Shown here in pieces: positions 1-6,200 of a stretch of 9,238 nucleotides of DNA; the stretch's first letter is position 1, and the number at the start of each line of letters is the position of its first letter. Origin of the DNA: an uncultured Oribacterium sp. (GTDB lineage: Bacteria; Bacillota; Clostridia; Lachnospirales; Lachnospiraceae); NCBI GenBank assembly GCA_938030845.1, contig CALHIC010000106.1:1-9238 (forward strand). Reading direction: 5' to 3'. The notes beneath the pieces are model-generated. The model saw only the letters and a program-made list of their open reading frames with translations, did not search any database and was not told the DNA's origin. Both the position numbers and the translations under genes were made by a program.

Positions 1-322
1 TTCGCGTTCTCTTCGAAAGGAGAGGATTCGTTTCTCGCTCGTAGCCCATTAGTTGCCAGTGCGAGGCGTTGCCGGTCTCCCCTATTACAAATATCACAAT
101 GGGGCGATCCGTACCATAGGCAGGCGTGGTTGTAACCTCCAAGTTCCCCTCCCCAATACGAGAAGAATAGAAAAGCTCCTGCCTCCGCACGCGTAAATAA
201 GAAGCTGTGCTGTAAAATATATCGTAGGGAAATACCTTGACGTACTTTGCAAACGTAGAAGAAGCGGCAGAGTCGATTCGCTCCAAAGCCGGTTCGTCGG
301 AGGAGGAAAAGGGAATCGGGAT
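1..322 (-). CDS. Partial phosphoethanolamine transferase-like (EptA/MCR-type, sulfatase fold) protein, lacking its N-terminus and running off the left edge
   Basis: Read on the minus strand with codons ending at position 2, the frame is open from an in-frame stop at 323-325 to the edge. It contains FPYDIFYSTASYL (about 230-194), then RPIVIFVIGETGNASHWQ (about 106-53), then MGYERETNPLLSK (about 49-11). The hydrophobic strand followed by GET, then GYxRxTNP, is the first-strand signature of EptA/MCR-type lipid A phosphoethanolamine transferases. In that family the Glu of GET (codon at 77-79) is a metal ligand. The nucleophile Thr lies about 40 residues later and would be beyond the edge. The usual N-terminal membrane domain of about 200 residues cannot fit, because the efflux operon begins immediately to the right on the other strand. 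No ATG or convincing ribosome site exists; the only upstream start-like codon is TTG at 286-284. I see a 5'-truncated gene, a remnant, or an assembly chimera. The family call is from memory of the motif; the exact substrate is unknown. Confidence 0.72.
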   Translation of the reverse strand, partial: MPIPFSSSDEPALERIDSAASSTFAKYVKVFPYDIFYSTASYLRVRRQELFYSSRIGEGNLEVTTTPAYGTDRPIVIFVIGETGNASHWQLMGYERETNPLLSKRTR

Positions 323-503
323 TCAAACCGCATTTTCTCTGGCGTCCTTAAGTCTTTTGCAGTCCTTTTCCATAGAAAAAAGAAAAGAGGGATTATCCGA
401 TCCGGAGGATGATAAGGAACAGGAAGCCTTTATTGAACAAATTCTTTATGTATTCCAAAAGCAGATTCAGCTCTTGGAAAAAGCGTTAGGAGGAAAAGAG
501 TAG
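237..503 (+). CDS. Small protein of unknown function upstream of the efflux operon, possibly the C-terminal remnant of a longer gene
   Basis: I do not recognise this 88-residue product. It is acidic and mostly helical, with no signal peptide or membrane segment. A Glu-rich stretch is followed by an amphipathic segment (about residues 30-47) and a C-terminal helix with heptad-like hydrophobics (about residues 65-84). The stop is only two bases before the membrane fusion protein start, and the strong AGGAGG (488-493) lies inside its last codons, which suggests translational coupling and a real reading frame at the 3' end. The 5' end is doubtful. The only start is TTG at 237, preceded by a weak TAGGGA, with an in-frame stop at 225-227. 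The first 86 bases overlap antisense with the transferase-like fragment. It may be the tail of a regulator that was cut at a junction, but nothing in the sequence proves a regulatory role. Confidence 0.5.
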   Translation: MTYFANVEEAAESIRSKAGSSEEEKGIGIQTAFSLASLSLLQSFSIEKRKEGLSDPEDDKEQEAFIEQILYVFQKQIQLLEKALGGKE

Positions 504-505
504 AG

Positions 506-1672
506 ATGAAAAAAGGGATAAAAATTGTAATCGTGTTGCTTATCCTTTTAGGAGTGGCATTTTTGGTAGGAAGGCGTGTGTTAAAGCCTAAGGAAGAGGT
601 GGAAGTTACGCAGCTTCCTTTGGCCACCGGCATTTCCGTGGAAAAGGGTGACCTGTTCATTACAGAGTCTTTGGTGGGTACCATCGAGGCCAGTGAGCAG
701 TATGCTTTGGCTTCCAAGGTTTCCGGAGAGGTTTTGGAAATCTATGCGGAAAATGGTGCGGAGCTGAAAAAAGGTGATAAAATTGCCCGCTTAGACAATC
801 AAAAGCAGATTGATGCAGCAAAATATACTTTGGAGCAGGCTGAGGCCCAGGCGAAGGCGGCAAGTGATGCCAGAAACCGTTTGGCAAGCCTCCAAGCCTC
901 GGGGGATATTTCCACCCAGGATTTTGAAGCGGCGGATGCCCAGGCAAAGGCTGCGGAAGCTCAGGTAAAAGCGGCGAAGCTGAACTATGATACCCAGGTG
1001 GAGTTTGCCACCATTACCGCTCCTGCAGACGGCGTATTGCAAAACAGCATTTTGGTGAAGGATGCCATGATTCCTCAAGGAACCCAAATTGCCAGTCTTA
1101 TGGGGAAGGGAAAACAGCAGCTTGTGTTTTCCGCAACTGAGGAACTGATGAAGAACCTGTCTTTAGGCCAGGAAGTAAAGGTGGAAAAGGGACAAGAGCA
1201 GTATATAGGCTCCATTACCGAGATTTCCGGAGTGATGAATGCCCAGACCGGCCTCTTCAACGTGAAAGCGAATTTAGAGAATTCCTCTCTTCCTGAGGGA
1301 AGTCGGGTGAAATTAACGGTAACGAAGGATAGCAGGAAACAAGTAAATCTTCTTCCTTTATCCGTTATTTACTATGACAACGGTTCTCCCTACGTTTATC
1401 TTTTGGAAAAGGGAGAGGGTGAGAATGGAAGCATTAAAAAGCAGTTTGTAGAGCTTGGCTTGCAGGGAGAGGAAAAGGTGGAAATACTTTCCGGCCTTAC
1501 GGAGAAGGATTTGATTCTCAGCTCCTGGAATAATGAGATGTATGACGGCGCAAAGGTAAGACTGAAGAGCTCGGAAACAGCGTCTTCTTCTGATGGAAAG
1601 ACGGCAGGAGAAACAGATAGCAGTACTGGGGCAGTTAGTTCTGCCGCTACGGAAACCGGAAAGGAGGGCTAA
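506..1672 (+). CDS. RND efflux membrane fusion protein (HlyD/AcrA-type periplasmic adaptor)
   Basis: This is the adaptor that links an inner RND permease to an exit duct. In order it shows an N-terminal membrane anchor (residues 5-22), the first lipoyl half (about 65-97, with SGEVLEIYAENG), a short Ala/Gln-rich coiled-coil hairpin (about 102-163), the second lipoyl half (about 168-199, TITAPADGVLQNSILVKDA), a beta-barrel domain (about 204-275), a membrane-proximal domain (about 280-355) and a Ser/Thr/Gly tail (355-388). At 388 residues the length is normal for the family. There is no cysteine at all, so it is not a lipoprotein and must be held by the N-terminal helix. The ATG follows the upstream stop by two bases; AGGAGG sits 12 bases before it and a closer purine-rich AAAGAG at 495-500 may help. 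It is followed two bases later by the RND permease gene, so the two are co-transcribed. The transported substrate cannot be read from the sequence. Confidence 0.95.
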   Translation: MKKGIKIVIVLLILLGVAFLVGRRVLKPKEEVEVTQLPLATGISVEKGDLFITESLVGTIEASEQYALASKVSGEVLEIYAENGAELKKGDKIARLDNQKQIDAAKYTLEQAEAQAKAASDARNRLASLQASGDISTQDFEAADAQAKAAEAQVKAAKLNYDTQVEFATITAPADGVLQNSILVKDAMIPQGTQIASLMGKGKQQLVFSATEELMKNLSLGQEVKVEKGQEQYIGSITEISGVMNAQTGLFNVKANLENSSLPEGSRVKLTVTKDSRKQVNLLPLSVIYYDNGSPYVYLLEKGEGENGSIKKQFVELGLQGEEKVEILSGLTEKDLILSSWNNEMYDGAKVRLKSSETASSSDGKTAGETDSSTGAVSSAATETGKEG

Positions 1673-1674
1673 GG

Positions 1675-3312
1675 ATGCTTTCCATGACGAAATTCGTCTT
1701 AAGACGACCGGTTACTACCTTTCTTGTGGTAATCACCCTCATTTTCTTCGGTTTTATGAGCTTTACTACCATGAAAATGGAGTTGCTCCCCAATATGAAC
1801 TTCCCCTACCTCATCGTGACCACCACCTATCCCGGAGCCTCCCCGGAGGATGTGGACGAGCTTGTCACCAAGCCTGTTGAGGAGGAGGTTTCCCTGCTTT
1901 CCGATGTAAAGCAGGTCAGATCCCAATCCAATGAGAACTTTTCCATGGTTATTGTTCGTTACAATTACGGTACGAACATGACCAAGGCCTATGACAGTCT
2001 GAAGAAAAAGATGGACGCCATTAAATCCTCTCTGCCGGAGGACGCCAAGGATATCAGCATTATGGAAGTGGATATTAATGCCAGACCGGGAATGGTTCTC
2101 TCCATCAACAATAAAAACGAGAGTCAGCTTTATAATTATGTAGAAAACAATATTAGGCCGGAGTTTGAAAAATTATCCACCGTGGCTTCCCTTTCTCTTT
2201 CCGGAGGACAGGAAAGCTATGTAAGAGTGGAGCTTTCCCCGGAAAAACTGCAACAGTATCATTTGACCATGGAACAGGTGGTGGGAATGATGCAGGCTGC
2301 AAAGTTCACCTATCCTGCAGGAAGTACAAAGGTGGGAGATCAGGAATTATCCATCAGTACCGCTCAGGACTATTCCACCATTGAGGAATTACGAAAACTT
2401 CCTATTACTACCGGAACAGGAAATACTTTGACCCTTTCGGATTTGGCTACAGTGGGTTCCGCCCTTTCGGATAAAAGCAGTATAGGACGATATAACGGCG
2501 AAGAGACCATTACCTTAAGCTTAAATAAGCTGCAGAGTAAGTCGGACATTGCCATGAGTAAGGATGTGAACGCCTTAATCAAGAAATTGGAAGGGAAGAA
2601 TCCCAATCTGGAAATTCATGTGATTTCCGACTCTGCGGATAGCATTAAGAGCTCCCTGTCCAGCGTATTTCAGACCATGATTATGGCTGTCGTGATTTCT
2701 ATGCTGATTATCTTCCTTTTCTTTGGAGATATAAAGGCCTCCCTAATCGTAGGTTCCTCCATTCCCTTGGCGATCCTGGGAGCTGTCGTCTTTATGGGAG
2801 CCATGGGCTATAGCTTGAATATGCTGACCCTTTCCGCCCTGGTTTTGGGCGTGGGTATGATGGTGGACAACTCCATCGTAGTATTGGAGGCCTGCTTCCG
2901 TGCCATGGATGATTACGGAGAATGGCAAAGAAGTCTTACAGAAGCAGCTATCGACTCTGTAAGAGTAGTGGGAGCCTCTGTTTTCGGAGGTACTCTTACC
3001 ACCTGTGTAGTATTCCTTCCCCTGGGATTTTTACAGGGAATTTCCGGACAGTACTTTAAGCCCCTTGGCTTCACCATTGTCTTCTGTATGGTGGCCTCTT
3101 TGATTTCCGCGGTGACCATTGTGCCCCTATGCTTTACCCTTTATAAGCCTAAGGAAAACAGCAAGGCGGTAGCTTACCGTGGAGTTAGGCTTTTACAGGA
3201 TGCCTATAGAAACACCATCAGTAAATTTCTACGACATAAAAAAGTAGTGCTTGTAGCCACAGCAGGAATTTTAGTTCTCTCTTCCTGGCGACACAGCTTA
3301 GAACAGAGTTGA
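1675..3312 (+). CDS. RND (HAE-1/SwrC-like) efflux permease, N-terminal half, ended early by a frameshift
   Basis: This is the first half of a proton-driven multidrug-type pump. TM1 is at about residues 13-33, the first porter (pore) domain follows to about 330, and TM2-TM6 occupy about 333-490. TM4 carries GMMVDNSIVVLE (394-405), equivalent to the AcrB segment with the proton-relay Asp pair. Here only the first Asp (D398) is kept and the second is Asn (N399). The start is ATG with GGAGGG six bases upstream, two bases after the adaptor stop. The frame ends at TGA 3310-3312 after the out-of-frame tail WRHSLEQS, in the middle of predicted TM7 (VVLVATAGILVLSS, 524-537). The rest of the protein continues at once in another frame. 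The two halves together would give about 1010 residues, the normal family length, so this is one gene broken by a one-base indel, either real or a sequencing error. Confidence 0.95.
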   Translation: MLSMTKFVLRRPVTTFLVVITLIFFGFMSFTTMKMELLPNMNFPYLIVTTTYPGASPEDVDELVTKPVEEEVSLLSDVKQVRSQSNENFSMVIVRYNYGTNMTKAYDSLKKKMDAIKSSLPEDAKDISIMEVDINARPGMVLSINNKNESQLYNYVENNIRPEFEKLSTVASLSLSGGQESYVRVELSPEKLQQYHLTMEQVVGMMQAAKFTYPAGSTKVGDQELSISTAQDYSTIEELRKLPITTGTGNTLTLSDLATVGSALSDKSSIGRYNGEETITLSLNKLQSKSDIAMSKDVNALIKKLEGKNPNLEIHVISDSADSIKSSLSSVFQTMIMAVVISMLIIFLFFGDIKASLIVGSSIPLAILGAVVFMGAMGYSLNMLTLSALVLGVGMMVDNSIVVLEACFRAMDDYGEWQRSLTEAAIDSVRVVGASVFGGTLTTCVVFLPLGFLQGISGQYFKPLGFTIVFCMVASLISAVTIVPLCFTLYKPKENSKAVAYRGVRLLQDAYRNTISKFLRHKKVVLVATAGILVLSSWRHSLEQS

Positions 3313-3314
3313 TG
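3240..3314 (+). other. Frameshift zone in the RND permease, with overlapping TGATG stop/start
   Basis: The reading frame used up to about 3285 (GILVLSS) gives way to the frame with codons starting at multiples of three (LATQLRTELM and onward, from about 3285). The second frame is open from 3240, so the switch must lie in 3240-3309, most likely in the pyrimidine-rich CTCTCTTCCTGG at 3277-3288. Restoring one missing base there would give a complete TM7 and the usual loop into the second porter domain. No heptamer slippery site of the X-XXY-YYZ type is visible, so programmed -1 frameshifting is unlikely. The TGA at 3310-3312 overlaps an ATG at 3312-3314 by one base, which could allow re-initiation, but no good ribosome site precedes it. 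Confidence 0.85.
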
Positions 3315-4724
3315 GCGGATATTGATACCGGAACCGTTGAAATCGGCATTACCCAAAAGCCCGGTCTTTCCATAGAAGAAAAGGAAAGAGTAATAAAAGA
3401 GCTGGAGGAGCTGGTGGCGAAGGATCCGGATACGGATCGTTATACCGCAACGGCGGGAGGCTCCGCTCTTTCCGCTCTGTACGGAGGAAGCACTGATCCT
3501 ACGATTACGGTATATCTGAAAAAGGATCGTTCCATGAAAACCAAGGAAAAGGTAAAGGCATGGAAGAAGGCCTTGGAAAACCGGTCTCAAGAGGTTTTAA
3601 GCATAAAGTCCGTAAGTGATACCAGTATGAGCGGAGGAGATTACAGCCTCGGCAACAACTATGAAATTATTATTCAGGGATCGGATTTGGAAGAACTGCA
3701 AAGAAAGAGTAATGAACTTCTTTCTTTATTACAAAAGCAGAGCAGCCTCACCGGCATTCATTCCAGCCTGGAAAATGCAGCTCCCCTCTTGCAGGTGAAG
3801 GTAGACCCCATTAAGGCGGCGGCGGAAGGCTTAAGTCCTATCCAGATTGCCCAGTCCTTAAATACCGATCTTACCGGAAAAAAAGCAATGAAAATGACGG
3901 TGGAGGGGCAAAAGGTAGATGTGTGGGTGAATTATCCCAAAGATCAATTCGATAGCTTGGAAAAAGTGAAGTCCATTCGTTTTACCACGCCCACAGGAGC
4001 GCAGGTTTCCCTGGAAAGTTTAGCTACTGTAAAGTATGCGGATTCTCCGGCCAGCATTGAACGAGAAGACAAAAAATATCAGGCGACGATTACGGCAAAT
4101 TATACGGATAGTGCTACCAGCAATACCAAGGCAGAGATTGATGAATTGGTGGGTAAGAATTTAGGAGAAAATATTTCCGTTGTGGCCAATTCTCAAACCC
4201 AAAGCATGAATGAAGAGTTTGCGGACCTGTTCCGTGCCATAGCCATTGCGGTCTTCCTGGTCTTTGTGGTGATGGCGGCCCAGTTTGAATCCACTCGATT
4301 CAGCTTTATGGTTATGACCACTATCCCCTTCTCCTTAATTGGTTCCTTCGGTCTCTTGTGGCTCTTTGATGCCACTCTGTCCATGACCTCCCTTTTGGGA
4401 TTTTTGATGCTGGTGGGAACTGTAGTAAACAACGGAATCCTTTATGTGGATACGGTAAACCAGTACCGTCAGGAAATGCCTTTGGAGAAAGCTTTGACAG
4501 AGTCCGGTGCCACCCGACTTCGTCCTATTTTGATGACCACCCTGACTACGGTATTGTCTATGATTCCCATGGCTTTGGGCTTCGGGGATAATGGCGCCCT
4601 GATGCAGGGGCTGGCCTTGGTAAATGTAGGAGGCTTGGTGGCGTCCACCTTGCTGGCATTGCTTCTACTTCCGGTGTACTACATGATTATCTATGGCAGG
4701 AAAAAACATATGATAAAAGTTTAA
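3309..4724 (+). CDS. RND (HAE-1/SwrC-like) efflux permease, C-terminal half, in a different frame from its N-terminal half
   Basis: This is the continuation of the same pump. It holds the second porter domain (about residues 2-300) and TM8-TM12 (about 308-461). Residues here are numbered from TTG 3309; ATG 3312 is the better start if it is translated separately. The TM10 motif GTVVNNGILYVD (370-381) aligns with the AcrB GLSAKNAILIVE segment, so the relay Lys of AcrB is Asn here (N374). RLRPILMTT (403-411) keeps the equivalents of AcrB Arg971 (R403) and Thr978 (T410). If translated on its own, the product would begin just outside TM7, on the extracytoplasmic side, with no signal sequence, so it would not be expected to insert correctly. 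It needs the upstream half in the same chain to work. It ends in a basic tail and is followed by a weak hairpin. Confidence 0.95.
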   Translation: MMADIDTGTVEIGITQKPGLSIEEKERVIKELEELVAKDPDTDRYTATAGGSALSALYGGSTDPTITVYLKKDRSMKTKEKVKAWKKALENRSQEVLSIKSVSDTSMSGGDYSLGNNYEIIIQGSDLEELQRKSNELLSLLQKQSSLTGIHSSLENAAPLLQVKVDPIKAAAEGLSPIQIAQSLNTDLTGKKAMKMTVEGQKVDVWVNYPKDQFDSLEKVKSIRFTTPTGAQVSLESLATVKYADSPASIEREDKKYQATITANYTDSATSNTKAEIDELVGKNLGENISVVANSQTQSMNEEFADLFRAIAIAVFLVFVVMAAQFESTRFSFMVMTTIPFSLIGSFGLLWLFDATLSMTSLLGFLMLVGTVVNNGILYVDTVNQYRQEMPLEKALTESGATRLRPILMTTLTTVLSMIPMALGFGDNGALMQGLALVNVGGLVASTLLALLLLPVYYMIIYGRKKHMIKV

Positions 4725-4742
4725 AGCCGGCAGCGCGGCTTT
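4723..4742 (+). terminator. Weak hairpin after the RND permease gene
   Basis: AAAGCCG (4723-4729) pairs perfectly with CGGCTTT (4736-4742) around a six-base loop. The stem begins inside the TAA stop. No U-tract follows beyond the stem's own TTT, so it may only slow or partly end transcription, or protect the mRNA 3' end. Confidence 0.35.
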
Positions 4743-4854
4743 GGTGCATAGCGTAAGGTGATATTTGGCAGGATAGTTGAAACTTATTTAGGAAAAAGAA
4801 CACCAAAAGTTCACAGGATTGACGATTTTCGTTAAGAAATTCCGAGGAATATTA

Positions 4855-4863
4855 TGTTATAGT
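4855..4863 (+). promoter_or_regulatory. Candidate extended -10 promoter for the TolC-like gene pair
   Basis: TGTTATAGT at 4855-4863 has the TG-N extension directly before TATAGT. No good -35 lies at the usual distance; a TTGACG at 4819-4824 is 33 bases away, too far. Extended -10 promoters can work without a -35. Transcription would start near 4870, giving a leader of about 100 bases that contains the inverted repeat. It suggests that the TolC-like pair can be expressed apart from the adaptor-permease genes. Confidence 0.4.
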
Positions 4864-4888
4864 AGAGAAGACTCCTTTTCTCTTAGTA

Positions 4889-4934
4889 GGGGCTGTAAGG
4901 AATAAATCGTTCACTTTCTGAACCTTACAGCCCC
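4889..4934 (+). repeat. Perfect 12-bp inverted repeat in the leader of the TolC-like operon
   Basis: GGGGCTGTAAGG (4889-4900) is matched exactly by CCTTACAGCCCC (4923-4934), with a 22-base loop. Inside the loop, TTCA (4910-4913) can pair with TGAA (4919-4922), extending the stem after a one-sided bulge. There is no U-tract directly after it; a T7 run at 4955-4961 is 20 bases downstream, so it is not a standard terminator. It may be a regulator operator just downstream of the promoter, or a leader RNA structure. The 3' arm contains CCTTA, complementary to TAAGG at 4961-4965, which overlaps the ribosome site of the next gene. The repeat itself is certain; its role is inferred. Confidence 0.8.
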
Positions 4935-4973
4935 ATGCTTAGAGAATATGAGACTTTTTTTAAGGAGAAGAAA

Positions 4974-6176
4974 ATGAGAAAAAAAGGATATCCTATTAGT
5001 ATAGCGATTGTTTTAGCGAGTCTGTCATTTACCATGCCTGCCATGGCACAGAAGGTACCGGGCTTTTCCGATAATGTTTCCGTGGATCAGATGCAGACTT
5101 CCTTTGAACGGCAGCGTTCCGAGGAGGAGTGGGCAAAGCTTCGGGACAATGTGATTTCCTGGGAAGAAATCGGGGACTTGGTACACGAGTACAACCCTAC
5201 CGTATCCAGTCTTTGGAGAAACTTCCGGGAAAGTGACAGCAAGGGCAGCTACAATGTCAATGTAGAGGATGCCAGAAATCAGGTGGAAGAAGCCTATGAA
5301 AAGGCATTGTCCGCAGCAGACGGAAACAGTGTGGCGGAGGCTCTGGCAGAAATGCAGTATCAGACCGACAGCAGCAATTTTTCCGCAGATACCGTGGCAC
5401 AGAACGCAGACCGGGAGATTGCCAAGCTTTCCGTGGAGCAAACCGAGCAGAATACTATTGAGACCATTAAAAAGTCCTTCATTAGCAGAGAAAGCACCGG
5501 TCTTCAAAAGCAAATCGATGCCTTATCTTTAGCAGATGCGAAAAGTGCACAGGAAAGCACCGAGAGAAAGAAAGCTATCGGAAAGGCCACCCAGATTGAT
5601 GTACTGACTGCTAAGGAGGCCTATGACCAGGCGAATCTGAGTCTTACGAAGAACAATTCCGCCTTTGACAAGATGACGGAGCTTTTACGGGTGAATCTGG
5701 GCTGGAAAGCTAGTGACACTCCGGAGATGCCTGTAATTCCAAGCCTTAGTGCGGAGCAGCTGGCGACAGTGAATTTAGAGGAAGACAGTAAGACGGCTTT
5801 ACAGAATAACTACAGTCTTCGGATTTCAGAAAGAAAGCTAAACCTTTCCACAGGAGAGGCCAACCGACAGAACCTGACAAGAAGCATTTCCGCAGCAAAG
5901 GAAAAGATTCAATCCGATATGCTTTCTCGCTACCAAAGCTTAAAGCAGGCGGAGGAGGCAAAAAGACAGGCGGAGCTGCAGGCTTCCAACGCACAGCAGG
6001 CTTACCAAAAGGCAGAGCGTGGCTATAAGCTGGGAAGTGTAAGCCGAGTGGATTTTGAAAAGGCGAAAAATGCTTCCGATACTGCAAGCCTTCAAAAGCA
6101 GCAGGCGGATTTGAAGCTTTATGAAGAATATTTGGATTATCAGGCCGGAAAGAATGGTTTGGCGACGGCAGAGTAA
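4974..6176 (+). CDS. TolC-family (outer membrane efflux protein, OEP) secreted protein 1, apparently lacking beta-barrel strands
   Basis: This is a secreted, alpha-helical protein of 400 residues. The start is ATG 4974, with AAGGAG six bases upstream. It gives a classic signal peptide (MRKKG, hydrophobic core, cleavage after AMA at residue 25); the in-frame ATG at 4935 would add 13 charged residues and has no ribosome site. The OEP signature occurs twice: IGKATQIDVLTAKEA (202-216) and YKLGSVSRVDFEKA (351-364), each followed by a long coiled-coil helix. An N-terminal segment ISWEEIGDLVHEYNP (61-75) resembles the first helix of OEP domains. The second repeat (about 266-395) is only about 130 residues and passes from helix to helix with no visible pair of amphipathic beta-strands. 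Family role: exit duct of tripartite efflux or secretion systems. In a monoderm it cannot sit in an outer membrane. The neighbouring adaptor and RND permease genes are the natural partners. Confidence 0.85.
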   Translation: MRKKGYPISIAIVLASLSFTMPAMAQKVPGFSDNVSVDQMQTSFERQRSEEEWAKLRDNVISWEEIGDLVHEYNPTVSSLWRNFRESDSKGSYNVNVEDARNQVEEAYEKALSAADGNSVAEALAEMQYQTDSSNFSADTVAQNADREIAKLSVEQTEQNTIETIKKSFISRESTGLQKQIDALSLADAKSAQESTERKKAIGKATQIDVLTAKEAYDQANLSLTKNNSAFDKMTELLRVNLGWKASDTPEMPVIPSLSAEQLATVNLEEDSKTALQNNYSLRISERKLNLSTGEANRQNLTRSISAAKEKIQSDMLSRYQSLKQAEEAKRQAELQASNAQQAYQKAERGYKLGSVSRVDFEKAKNASDTASLQKQQADLKLYEEYLDYQAGKNGLATAE

Positions 6177-6200
6177 GAGAAAGGATACATTGAATCTTTT

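Noticed and set aside
94..333. Minus-strand 79-codon ORF with an ATG at 333
   Set aside because: It is out of frame with the EptA-like motif, which lies in a different minus-strand frame over the same bases; its own translation has no recognisable pattern.
3277..3312. Programmed -1 frameshifting in the RND gene
   Set aside because: There is no slippery heptamer and no obvious downstream pseudoknot; RND pumps are not known to me to use recoding.
3204..3590. Minus-strand ORF (128 codons) spanning the RND frameshift zone
   Set aside because: Both flanking plus-strand frames are clear RND sequence, so this is an antisense shadow and does not explain the split.
4819..4863. TTGACG (4819) paired with TATAGT (4858) as a standard promoter
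   Set aside because: The spacer would be 33 bases. Only the extended -10 is kept as a candidate.
4889..4961. 12-bp inverted repeat plus T7 run as an intrinsic terminator or attenuator
   Set aside because: The T run is 20 bases beyond the stem, too far for intrinsic termination.
4935..4973. Upstream in-frame ATG (4935) as the start of the first TolC-like gene
   Set aside because: It follows CAGCCCC directly, with no ribosome site, and would place 13 charged residues before a perfect signal peptide. ATG 4974 has AAGGAG at the right distance.
5025..5513. Long minus-strand ORF (162 codons) inside the first TolC-like gene
   Set aside because: Antisense shadow of a well-supported gene; no ribosome site and no family pattern.
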